The notes beneath the pieces are model-generated. The model saw nothing but the letters and a program-made list of their open reading frames with translations, was not told the DNA's origin and did no database searches. Positions 44,714-56,285 of a stretch of DNA of 64,000 bases are shown here, piece after piece (within the stretch, counting starts at the first letter, position 1; each line of letters starts with the position of its first letter). The stretch spans positions 3,576,003 through 3,640,002 of the forward strand of contig CM077831.1 in the NCBI GenBank assembly GCA_039720395.1, in the 5' to 3' direction. The stretch comes from Liquidambar formosana. Lineage: Eukaryota; Streptophyta; Magnoliopsida; Saxifragales; Altingiaceae. A program made the translations under genes and the position numbers.

Positions 44714-47527
44714 TGTGAACCCCGGAAATTGGGCCCACAAGGGATTAAAAGAAAATGGATTTGAAAAAGAAAAAGGAAAGGAGTCGCCACCTTATTTTTT
44801 AAAGGAAACAAGGAAAACCCTAAAAATCAGGTTGTTTTAGGAAAACAATTTGAATGACTCCATAAAAAAAGGAAAGGCAAAAACCAATCTTTTGAAAACC
44901 AAAGAAATCGGGGATTCGGAGGCTAAGTTATGACATGGGAAGGTTCTAGGCAAAGCCTATAGGCACCCATGTCACCCTTTCGGTCTCTCAGTTCATTTGG
45001 GCTAAATCAAGATCTTTCCATACAAAAATCAGCAAGTATATCATCACAAGAATTGCATGCATATCATATATTTCATTCATCCATCCATGCATAATAAGCA
45101 CATAAAAAACAGAAAAAGAAAAAGAAGAAAAGAAAACAAAAATAAACCTAGGATGCTTGGATCCTAGAACGGACTTGAGCCTCACGAAGAGCGCCTACGT
45201 ACCATGCAACGAAATACATGGATCAAAGTCCACGTAGTTCGATTAGAACTAAGGTTAAGACTTAATACAAACCTATGGTTAAAACCCTAGGTTTCCTTAT
45301 TTGATCAAAAGAGTTGAATTTGATAGAGAGTTTGATTTTAGAAAGAACTCCACAAAATGGAAACTTTAATAAAAACCAGAATTTTATTTATGAAGGAAAC
45401 CTTTGATTAAACCATAGACTTGTATTAAAAATTAACCCTAAATAGGGAGAAGAGAAGGGATAAGGAAGAAAGGTGAATTGGGGCACCTTCACACCCACTT
45501 ACCTGAGCACAATTGCTCCAAACATTAGCCATTTCAGACATAAGCAGCCCTATTTGCCATAGGACAAATACCACACCTATTTGCACCCTTACAAGTGCTC
45601 AAAACCATGCAAAAACACTAACATGCAAATCTGGACAGAATAGTATTATGACCTAAAATCATCCACTAAGCATGCCAATAGCAAAAACAGCGAACAATAA
45701 TAAGTCCTAACATATTCCTAGAACCATATCATGCATAAAAACCCTAAAACATACTAACATGCATGCAAAACTATCATGTTTACTCCATATGAAAAACATA
45801 TACAGCAAACACGAAGAAAAACCAAATAAAAAAGTCTACTTTATCATGCTATATGAAAACAAACACAAAACAATAACTCTAAAACCCTAAACTCACAAAT
45901 ATGCTTAAAAACTCACAAGACATACTTTAATCATGCTAAAACCAAACTAAACAGAAATTATATCATGCATATTAACTAACTAAAGCAATATAACATGATG
46001 AAAATCCTAACTCTAACATGCAATGACACTAATCCTAGCACAAGGACAAACAGGAGCACAAGAATCATAACTATGCATTGAAACATAAAGGACAGCCCTA
46101 AAGCATGCTAAACAGTAGATAAAAAAATAGATATTCCATGTATATTAACTAGCTAGAGTGTTAATACATGATAAAAAAGTTACCTTTAACATGCAATAAG
46201 CCTAACCCATATGAAAACCTAGTTTAAGCTTGAATAGAGAAGGAGAATACCTTATTCTCTCTCAAACACTCAAGTATTAATGCATAAAGTGGCTCCCCTT
46301 GTGTTTGTAATTGTTCGTGGCTCCTCAGGTCTTTAGAGTGAATCAAACCAACACGAATCCTCCTCTTTGTCAAAGTGGTATCACAGCAAAGAGATCAAAA
46401 CTCACTCAACTTTGAAAAGAAATAGAAAACAAAAAGAGAACAAGAGAAAAGAAAAGTGATTTTCGTCACTTTGCAGCAGTAGCAACTTCAATCGCGTTTT
46501 TGGGTATGAAAACGTTGGATTTGGACAAAGCTTGTGAAATACAAAGTTGTAGAGAATTGAATTATCTTTCTAACAAGACCAATTTCATCAAATTCTGACT
46601 TCGGATGAAAAAGTTATGATTAAAATACGACTGCTGGTTTTCAAAAAATCTGCTGCTGAATTATGACGAATTTCACTCCCTCCAAACCCTCTTCTCCTCC
46701 CCCTTGTTTAAAGACATTAAGAGAGTATTTATAGCTGAAATCTGGAGTTTCCCTTTCCTTCCTGGACTAGCCTTTCTTTGGAGAATAATGAAAAGGTATT
46801 TTATAATGATAAAAGACTTCTAATCTGAATAGGAAAAGGAAATTGTCTTTTATAAAAATTGGGAGACTGACCGCTAACACGCATGCACATGTATCGTATG
46901 TGCGTACACACACTCATCACATACGTACACGTGTTAGTGTCATGATAAAAATGGCTAATTTAATAAAATAATTTTCTTTTCATTTTAACCAAAAATCTCA
47001 TGCTGTGATTCGCACTAATTCTTCAAGGATAATCCGTAAATAACCACACTAAACTCATCATCAGGCCATATCAAAAATGAACTTCATGAAACACTTTTGA
47101 GGGTAAAATGATGACTAATGAAAGTCAATTTGAAAAGATTTGGTTGGTAATTGTGAGTCAATTAGAGCTAACCCAAGGAAGGGTCAATTAACCAACTTGA
47201 ACTACATCGAGCCATTTTAATCCCGAGCCATTGACTTACCAAATTGAACCTAGAAATACCTCTTATGCATCCATATGAACTCCAATTGACAATTTGGAGA
47301 TCATTCCAAGGTCAAATGAAAAGTTTGGGACTTAAAAGACGATTATGCCCCTCAAGTCACAAAAGCTCTTATTATCCCTCAAGATCAACTCCAATTTGAA
47401 CCAAAATTCATATCCATTGTCCTTGTGACTCTAGAAAACTAATGCAAGTGACTAGACTCAAAAACAAAACAAAAACATGCATGAAATGATGAGCCCTAGT
47501 AAGGTGGTGCAAAAATGGGGTGTGACA
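44714..47527 (-). repeat. 5' LTR of B
   Basis: 2814 bp, near-identical to 30547-33360. TATA box at 46727-46733, nested palindrome at 46874-46937, CTAGGAT hairpin at 45148-45167. It would start the genomic RNA near 46700 on the - strand. Confidence 0.97.
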
Positions 47528-47532
47528 CCCAG
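47528..47532. repeat. Target-site duplication of B, right copy (CCCAG)
   Basis: Matches 30542-30546 exactly. Confidence 0.95.
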
Positions 47533-48129
47533 TTTTGCCCTATTGTGCTTTCAATTGGCCCTTTTGTGATGTTTTGACTCTTATATGCTTAATTTAAGCC
47601 CATTTTTCACACAATACAAGATCATACCATTGCAATGAAATTCAAACATAGGTTCATCAAGTATCTATAACAAGGAGTTCAAGGTTAGGAATTGAAATTC
47701 CTAATTATTATATGACAAGATAGTAGTAAGATTCCAAACATTCCTAACAAGAGGTAAGTGAAACTCAATGATTCCCCATGGGCCTTCTCTTTTGACTTGG
47801 CCCAACTCCATCATGACCTAAACAGGAAGCTCTAAGAGGAGGCATGTCTTGTGGTGGATGAGATGATGATGCCTATTGCAAATAAGATAATGGGTTAATA
47901 GGGTAATGGTGCCAATCCTAGTTGAAAGCTAATAAGATGATTACTTACTTAGGGATTCAAGCATGCTTCCAGAACTGAGTTCTCTAAACTCACTTGCAGA
48001 AGGTCCCTCCTCAATCCTTCATTGAGTTCAATGCATTCCTGGGCATAGTCTTATGGAACCTAGGAGAAGGTGAACATGGTTAATAATAATGAAAGAATCC
48101 AATTCCAAGAAAGTAAAGGTTTAGAGCTC
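47533..48129. other. Element G continuation, no gene seen
   Basis: AT-rich sequence that continues element G after the B insertion. No ORF or repeat that I recognise. It may be the 3' part of the PMD-type gene that follows, or an intergenic spacer. Confidence 0.4.
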
Positions 48130-49760
48130 ACATTCTCATAATACGGGTCGATCTTGGGATATTCATCGAAAGGTGGATGGGTGATGTCAGTCTTCACAAA
48201 TTTTGTCCCACTACATAAGTTCATATACCAGTTTAGTTGCGGGAGGGGTGGAGGTTGATTTCCCTCAAGGTCATCATCCTCGTTATTCTAAGTCATCCTA
48301 GTGGCTAATCCAACTGTAGAGCTATGTTCCCTTACCCGTTGGCCCTGAAATTCAAATGCTTGTCAAGAGGAGTCTTCCTTACAATCATAAAGAGAACTTA
48401 AGAGCTTGGGGAACTCACCCCTTGAGGTGGGAGACCAGTGACCCTAGGATTCATCAGATACTTTTGACAAAAGGCAGTGTATTCTATGCGAGGGGAAGTG
48501 AATCCCTCGGCATCCCAATCCCTAAAGGCCTCTTCCAGTTCATCTCCCACTAGGTGATTAGCATGCCTCATGTTCTCTGGCGGCATGGAAGGAGTCACCA
48601 CTGCATTCATGTTTCCATGGACCTGTCGCAAGACTCGTTCCCCGAGATACCAGCACCTACCCATGGGGCCTTCAAAAAGGACCCTTTTGCTTGTCAATTC
48701 TAAACAAGAGGAGTACTTCTCATGTAGCCTAGGCTCCCATAGCCTCCAAGGATCCCATTCCACTTGTTGAGTTTAAAATAAGAAATAAGAAAGAAAAGAT
48801 AAAAGAGAAAGAGGAAGAAAGATTTTACCATATCTACAGTTAAGCTGGCAAGATATGCCCTTGCATGGGCATAATCATGTCGGTTAGAGGCTTTCGTAGC
48901 CAAGCAAGATGGGGCGTAATTCTGAAGGATAGGCCATAACATGGCATCACTAGCAAGAATTAGATGGCACATGTTCAGGTACTCGTAGTACCATATCTGT
49001 GGAAAATCAAAGAAATAAAGGAAATCATGTATGAGTTAAAGTTTCGGGAAATAATAGAGAATTGAATGTTCTTTGTTACCTCCCAAACGAAAAGAAGTCC
49101 CCCAAAGTTCTTTGCAACTCCTCGGGACATATCAGTCATAGAGCGGTACATAGTTACTAGAGCAGCTCCACCCCAATTGTATCTCCCAATCTTGTTTACG
49201 TCTTCCATGCTAGCTAGCAACTCTAGTCGAGCCATGTCATTGGTGCCCGCAAAGAAGGTACATGAGATCATATAGAGCAAGAATGCTCTCACAATGTATT
49301 GAGGATCCGTTCCATCACTCTCTTCCTCAGTGGTAAAGGTGTTGTAGAGCCAAGTACGGCGTACACCCTTTGGGCTTAATTCCGCTTCAACCCCGAGAAG
49401 AGCCACTATGTAGTTCTGATCTATATTGTCTTGTTCATAGTATTCCAAGCACTTGCCTTTTAGGCTCTACCCAGTTATCATGGTGAAATCTTTAGGGGTC
49501 ATGGTCATTTCCCCAAAGCTGAAGTGAAAAGTGTTGGTGGTATCCCACCATAACTCTGACAAGGCAAACAGTGCTTGCCTATCCCATTACTTGTTCCATA
49601 GAGCATCTAGGAAGGGCCCAAAACCCGCCTTCTTTATTATCTTACGAGCACATGGTTGGGCATGTTCCATATATTTCCACCATGCGATGAGCCCCTTCAT
49701 TGATGTCCTTGTACGGAGACTTTGGAAATCGGGCTATTTCAAAGGATTGTGTATTGAGTT
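48130..49760 (-). pseudogene. Second plant-mobile-domain gene, intron-containing, broken
   Basis: Canonical PMD pattern in exons on the - strand. 49760-49450: AGFGPFLDALWNK, a stop, then WWDTTNTFHFSFGEMTMTPKDF and another stop. 49448-49070: RAFLLYMISCTFFAG and MEDVNKIGRYNWGGAALVTMYRSM. 49010-48832: YEYLNMCHLILASD. 48770-48398: EWDPWRLWEP and CWYLGERVLRQV. Introns are suggested by GTAACA...TTCCACAG (about 49070-49005) and GTAAAA...CAACAAG (48831-48772). A further acidic exon may lie at 48350-48130. At least two nonsense codons (about 49600, 49470) make it a pseudogene. It may be a second antisense cargo of G or a host gene fragment; I cannot decide. Confidence 0.75.
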
Positions 49761-49886
49761 AGCATTGAAAACATAGAGATATTGGGCATATATTGGTAAT
49801 TGATTTCAAAAAAGTCTTTCCAAAAGTTTTAAAATATGGGTTTTGATTCATGAAATGAATGCCTATGACTTTGTGTATTCAAACTC

Positions 49887-50158
49887 ATTGATTTTGTAAG
49901 GATTGAACATGGTTTTGTCTTTCGGGCATTTTATCGCACACTTGGTGTGTGACTTGTTTTCAAGCATTGGAATGAAAGTTTTTGTATACCAAATCCTTGC
50001 TAAGATCAATAGACTTTGTACCACAATGCAAACCTATTGATTTTGTAAGGATTGAACATGTTTTTGTCTCTTTGGCATTTTATCAAACACTTGGTGGGCA
50101 TCTTTTCTCAAGCATTGGGAAATAAGTTTTTTCCACATTCAATCCTTGCCAAATCAAT
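49887..50158. repeat. Two tandem fold-backs
   Basis: Inverted repeat 1: 49887-49904 against 49992-50010. Inverted repeat 2: 50036-50056 against 50138-50158 (ATTGATTTTGTAAGGATTGAA, 19 of 21 Watson-Crick pairs plus one G-U). The two units are direct copies about 149 bp apart, each with a loop of about 80-90 bases. Around them, 49761-50330 shows nothing else. Confidence 0.7.
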
Positions 50159-50330
50159 GAACTTGGCTTAACAATAATAGAAACAATCAAAAGAAGACCA
50201 TGGGAATGCATTTTATCCAATAGAAATCAAGATTTCAAGATAAACATGTTAAGTTGGGAAGAACTAACCTCTTGTTGGGAATGGAGATATGAAAGATGAT
50301 TCTTGGGTTCAAGCAACACCTTATCTTGAG

Positions 50331-51718
50331 TGTTGGGAATCGAACAAGAGGGAAAAATAGAAGTGCGGAATATAAAAATTTTTCCTACAATTCCTAATCC
50401 CATGAATCTAACTATGCATAATACAAAATCAAACCCTAACTACAAAGAGGGTTAGAACACTTACAGTTTGGATGTCTTCTCCTTTTTGCTCCAAGCTTTG
50501 ACTTCGGATAGCGGTGAATGAGCAGCCCAAGTGTGCTACCTCCAACGGTATCCACACCTAGCTAGAGCTTCAAGCCTTTTCCTTCTTCTTCCTTGTTGTT
50601 GCTAGAAATGGAGAAGAAGGAGAGAGAGAAGAGAGCTTCCAACAGCTTAGACGGCTAGGGTTGGGAGTGTGCAAGCATTATGCCATGTCACACATAAGTG
50701 TGACTTATATATGTAGCCCACTAAAGGGGTTTGGCCATGGGGAAGAAACCCTAATAGGGTTATGTGTAATTACACTTAATTACATATTAACCCCTATTAT
50801 TTGTATCAAATACAAATAGGCCTATAAAGAACTATTCTTTATGCACTAAAACCCTTTCTCTCATAAACTTTAAAGCTCTCTTGCATGATTAGTGTGTGAC
50901 CCATTGGGTTCACATCATCAAGTAGTAGAAATAGCACAAGGTGTGCACAATGGAACTCTTTCCATTTAGGTTCTAATTAGAACTCCTTCCAATTCCCTAA
51001 TTGATTATAACTCACTTATATCAATTAGGGCTTCTACTAACCATGAATAACACCTAGCATATGGTTCATGGTGTTGTCCTTAATGAGGTGCATAAGTATC
51101 TAACAAAGAACCCTTCTGTTATAGTTTATATGTTACAATTACATCCTTCCATCAACACAATGTCTCCAATTAAACTAATAGAACATGGAAGTCTGTCAAG
51201 TCCCTAGTTTAATTACTTTATACTCAATCATGAATATCAACTCATTGACGAACTCATGGAAACTCTTTTCCACATTCATCCTACCATGGCCATGGATTTA
51301 ATGAGTTATTTTATGAATGCTATATGAAACATTCTCTCTCTTTCTCCTGAGAGTGATGGATCCCTTGCTGATCACTCACATGCCTTCATACACATAGCAG
51401 TAGGGCCAATGAACACCTTTGCAAACCCTTGAATAGGATTTGTATTTAGTGTTATCAAACTTCTAAAGGTACATGCATAAGACAACTATGGTGTCTCAAG
51501 TCTAAGGATTACTTGTACCACTATAACAATAAGAAACTGATTGATAGGAAGGATAAAACTCCATTCAATTTATCTCATATCTTTGGTCACATTCAGTGTA
51601 TCTATTCTATTAATAGGCACCCACCTGTTGGTTGTAGTGTCTCCACATAAATAGCTTGAGACCAGCTATCCTCCTATAAAGTCAACCTAACAAGTGCTAG
51701 TCCTATGGTTCATTATTG
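50331..51718 (-). repeat. C0: truncated copia LTR
   Basis: Starts TGTTGGGAATCG (outer end) and runs 1388 bp, missing the last roughly 270 bp, because C2 inserted at 51719. The remainder would lie beyond C2/C3. It is more diverged from the other LTRs than they are from each other. The GTCACAC-ATAA-GTGTGAC hairpin is at 50687-50704. Confidence 0.88.
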
Positions 51719-53377
51719 TGTTGGGAATCGAACAAGAGGGAAAAATACAAAGTGCGGAATATAAAAATTTTTCCTACGATTCCACAACCCATGAATCTAA
51801 CTATGCATAACACAAAATCAAACCCTTACTACAAAGAGGGTTAGAACACTTACAGAATTTTTGTCTTCTCCTTTTTGCTCCAAGCTTTGATTCCGGACAG
51901 CGGTGAATGAGCAACCCAAGTGTGCTGCCTCCAACGGTATCCACACCTAGCTAGAGCTTCAAGTCCTTTCTTTCTTCTTCCTTGTTGTTGCTAGAGGTGG
52001 AGAAGAGAGAGAGAGAGAAGAGAGCCTCCAAGGGGCTGGACGGCTAGGGTTTATTGTGCAAGCCTTTTATGCCATGTCACACATAAGTGTGACTTATATA
52101 GGCAGCCCACTAAAGGGGGCTGGCCATGGGGAAGAAACCCTAATAGGGTTATGTGTAATTACACTTAATTGCACATTAACCCCTATTATTTGTATCAAAT
52201 ACAAATAGGCCTATAAAGAACTATTCTTTATTCACTAAAACCCTTTCTCTCATAGACTTTAAAGCCCTTCTTGCATGATCAGTGTGTGACCCATTGGGTT
52301 CACATCATTAAGTAGTAGGAATAGCACGAGGTGTGCAAAATGGAACTCTTTCCATTTAGGGTCTAATTGGAACTCCTTCCAATTCCCTAATTGATTATAA
52401 CTCACTTATATCAATTAGGGCTTCTACTAACCATGAGTAACACCTAGCATATAGCTCATGGTGTGGTCCTTAATGAGGTGAATAGTCATTTACAAAGAAC
52501 CCTTCTGTTATAGTTTATAGGTTACAATTGCATCCTTCCTTCAACACAATGTCTCCAATTGAACTAATAGGACATGGAAGTCTGTCAAGTCCCTAGTTCA
52601 ATTACTTTATACTCATTCATAGATATCAACTCATTGATGAACTCATGAAACTCTTTTCATATTCATCCTACCATGGCCATGGATTTAATGAGTTATATTA
52701 TGAATGCTATATAAGACATTCTCTCTCTTTTTCCTGAGAGTGATGGATCCCTTGTTGATCACTCACATGCCTTCATACACATAGCAGTAGGGCCAATGAA
52801 CACCTTTGCAGACCCCTGAATAGGATCTGCACTTAGTGTTATCAAACTTCTAAAGCTACATGCATAAGGCAACTATGGTGTCTCAGGTCTAAGGATTACT
52901 TGTACCACTATAACAATGAGAAACTGATTGACAGGCAGGATAAAACTCCATTCAGTTTATCTCATATCTTTGGTCACATTCAGTGTACCTATTCTTATAA
53001 TAGGCACCCACTTGTTGGTTGTAGTGTCTCCACACAAATAGCTTGAGACTAGCTATCCTCCTATAGAGTCAACCTAGCAAGTGCTAGTCCTATGGTTCAT
53101 TACTGTCCATCATAGTGAACCTTCAACTAGGAATGCTTAAGGAGTTTAGTACAGAGATATATCTATAGTCTCAAAATTACAACTCTTTGTAATTCCATAT
53201 TCTCAACTCTAACTCCATGGACATATTATGTAAATATAAATGATGCATATAAACATAATAGAATAAGCCCTTTTATTAAATCAATAATAAATGTGACATA
53301 CATAAATGAAATCAAATGATTGTTCCTAATCCCTAAACAATCATCTCTATGATTGGCTCTAGGGCATAATCCTAACA
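51719..53377 (-). repeat. 3' LTR of C2
   Basis: 1659 bp; TGTTAGGATTATGCC at 53377 to CCCAACA at 51719 on the - strand. PPT-like GTGGGAGAT follows at 53378-53386. Hairpin GTCACAC/GTGTGAC at 52076-52093, next to the TATA region. Confidence 0.93.
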
Positions 53378-53386
53378 ATCTCCCAC

Positions 53387-55640
53387 TTGCACTAAAGCCA
53401 ATCGACCATGTATCGCATACCTATCTTCTCAAGATGTTGGTCTTAGACATAACCAATTATGTTTTAAAGCTTTAGTTAGTAGGTCTACAAAAACTTATGT
53501 AGATAATATCTTCTGTAATGTATCTATTACCTCTTCCAATGATTCCTCTAATTACTTGGAATTGTCACTCTATGAGTTTGGACTTTTGATGAGACCGTGA
53601 TTCCTATACTTGAGCTATAGACCCATTGTTGTCACAAAACAAGGTGTGGGCAACTCAATGGAAGGAACAACTCTAAGTTCTAAATGAACTTATAGATCCA
53701 AACAGTCTCCTAGACAATGCGACAATTAATTCACCCTTAATAATGGAATCCACTGTATCTTTCATACAGTTCTTCCATTAAGTATTTCACCAACTAAAGT
53801 GAATATAAAATATACCCCATATGGATTATATCCAAATCCATATACCCATCTACTATGAGTTTACAATTTCCATATACAATCCAATATTCCAAATTTGAAT
53901 TGATTGATAACTATTTGTAACAATTACAACATAATAGATATCAGGTTCAATACATAGTGTAAAATAAGGCTTCTTAACACTTTAAGAATCTTACTTGTGT
54001 TATCCTAGGGCACATGCCCTTGAATAATGAATTCTTATCTGAAGTAAATCAGACCTCCCTTAGAATTCTCCATGTTGAACTCCTTCAACATTTCAACTAT
54101 GTTTGATGATTTGGAGATACTTAGCAATCTATATGATCTATCTCTATAGATCTTATTGGATGCTTTTGCCAAATCTTTCATGAATTAGTTTTTCTCCAAA
54201 AACTAAAACTTTACATTAGATAACATTCATATATCATTCATAATGATTATGATGTCATCCATACTTAGGATAAAGAAAAACGATCGCACTCCCACTAACC
54301 TTTTATACACTCATGGTCCATCTATACAATGAGAGAAATCAAACAATTTGATTACCTCAACTTTATAGATGTTCTAATTATGAGAACCTTGTAGTCTATT
54401 AATAGACTTCTATAACTTACACACTTTTATGGTTTTTCACCATTTGATATAACATCTTTATATCCTTTTTGACATATCTTATATTCAAAATGTGTGTTTA
54501 TAGATAACAAGATCCAAATGGATTTCAGCATAACTATTATCAAACAAGTTTCTTTATAGACAACTTTTTGCCTATGTTGAAAACATTCTTAAATAGCCAA
54601 GCCTTTTAGGTCTCTACCTATCCATATTGGATTTAGTGACTCTTAGTCATTTTTCGAGTTGATGTGAAACATCGTCTAGTCATAATCAATAGGATTATCT
54701 TGGTGATCTTTATCACCAAAGAACAATTCTTTCACATTCTAATAGAGATACAATATCTCTCTTATGTTAAGAAATATCCAATTTGATCTATGAAAAGATT
54801 GTAGTGTAGTTAAGGGTTTTGTCTTAACAGAGACAAGGGTTGGATCTTTGTTCATTTGTGGCTTTACAGACAATTATATAAATTCTATCTACTTTTGCAT
54901 CTTCTTGAATGAACTCTTTCTCAAGAAAATCCAACAAACATCCTAATGGACAACTTTTGTTCATTAGGGTAATAGAAATACTATCCCAACCACTTTTGGG
55001 ATATACCACAATTCAACACTTACTTGACCTTATTTCCAGATTGTCTACATTATGTTTCCAGACAAACGTAGCACAAGCCCAAGCATTAACTTCTTTAAGT
55101 TGGGTTACTTCCCATATCATATCTGATATAATTGGGACAAAACTGGAGTGAACCCTAAATTATCAGTATGTAGCAATTTTAAGGTATATCCTAGATGGAT
55201 ACATTAGTAAAACTCATCATGGATCAAACCATATCTTAATAGGGTTCAATTCGTCCTCTTAGATTCACCATTGAGCTATGGTATTCTAAGATGAGTCTAC
55301 TGTAATTGAATGCATGCTCTACATGACTATATACATCACAATGTATTAGTCAAATTATAAATGTAACTCATTCACTTCACCAAGTAAAAGATGGGTTTGG
55401 TCATCTCATAACCAAGTCATAATCATTACATTTAAATGAGAGTCTCTACATCTCTTGTATTCTCGGAATACGTTGCATTCGCTCTAATTAGTCATTTAAA
55501 TTCAGAAATCAAATTTCTAGAATGTCTTAAATGACCTAGTTAAGAAATAAGTTCCCAAAATTAATCTAGCAACTCTTGCTCTATTAAAATGTTTAAAGGT
55601 AACTTATTATCTACTTAACTTTCCGCTTCAATTTAGATTA
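53387..55640 (-). pseudogene. pol: Copia pol remnant (C2)
   Basis: Heavily broken. Integrase C-terminal SGWDSISITLMNKSCPLG and LEKEFIQE frames lie at about 55000-54880. RT pieces such as DNPIDYD and VYKETC occur at about 54700-54540, degenerate late RT near 54300-54100, and RNase H pieces towards 53400. About 500 bp of RT here (54316-54820) has no counterpart in C1 or C3. Confidence 0.7.
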
Positions 55641-55680
55641 CACTAGAATCCAAAAACCAAGAAGCAGAACTAACCAACAA

Positions 55681-56285
55681 TTTAGTTTAGAGCATGAATC
55701 AAAACTTCAAAAGTTTGGTTCTTCTAGGAAGACTGATACTTTATCAAGTTCCCTTTACAATACCTTATGTTTACTACAAAAATAATTATATTTCTTTGTC
55801 TTTGACTTTTCAAGACTTGCTTTCCTCTATGCTTCCATTTTAAATCACATCTAGCTTCTCAAGCTATCCTATGTGATTAATCATTTTTTCAAAAGAATGA
55901 TTATTAATAAACAACTTTTATTAGATCCTATTCCAGAAGAAGTCCTTTACAAGTACTATACTTTATAGTATTATTTTACTCACAATACAACCTTTGTATG
56001 TGATGTAGGACATCAAAGGCACTTGCATTGACTGATTTTGCTTCTGAAGCTCATTAGTCATCAATACTATCATATAGCATGGCAACAAGATGCCAATTGC
56101 GCATAGTGTCTTTTTCTTCTTAGGATGTTTTATGGAGGGCCTTTAATAAAAGGCCTAATAGCATATAAACAATCTTTTGAAATTGAGAACAATTCTCAAT
56201 TTCCTAAGTCAATCAAAGAAATCGAGTTTAGTCAAACTATCAATATCCTATATATTAGGAAATAGGGGTTTTGAGGTGAGTAATT
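55681..56285 (-). pseudogene. gag: Copia gag remnant (C2)
   Basis: Collinear with C1 and C3 gag: the region before the stop (TTTAGTTTAGAGCATG) and the start region (GGGGTTTTGAGGTGAG) align, but the ATG is lost and the frame is destroyed. Pieces such as LPCYMIV (about 56070) can be matched. Confidence 0.65.

Larger units (their letters stand above)
30547..47527 (-). mobile_element. Element B: complete Tat/Ogre-type Ty3/gypsy, about 17.0 kb
   Basis: Order on the - strand: 5' LTR (44714-47527), PBS, leader, gag, pro, intron, pol, T/A-rich tract, antisense PMD ORF, hairpin array, PPT and 3' LTR (30547-33360). CCCAG flanks both ends. The LTRs are the same length and differ at only about five positions that I can find, so insertion is recent. 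It nevertheless carries a frameshift at the gag-pro joint, nonsense codons in pro and pol, and has lost the G-patch segment. It sits in element G. Confidence 0.96.
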
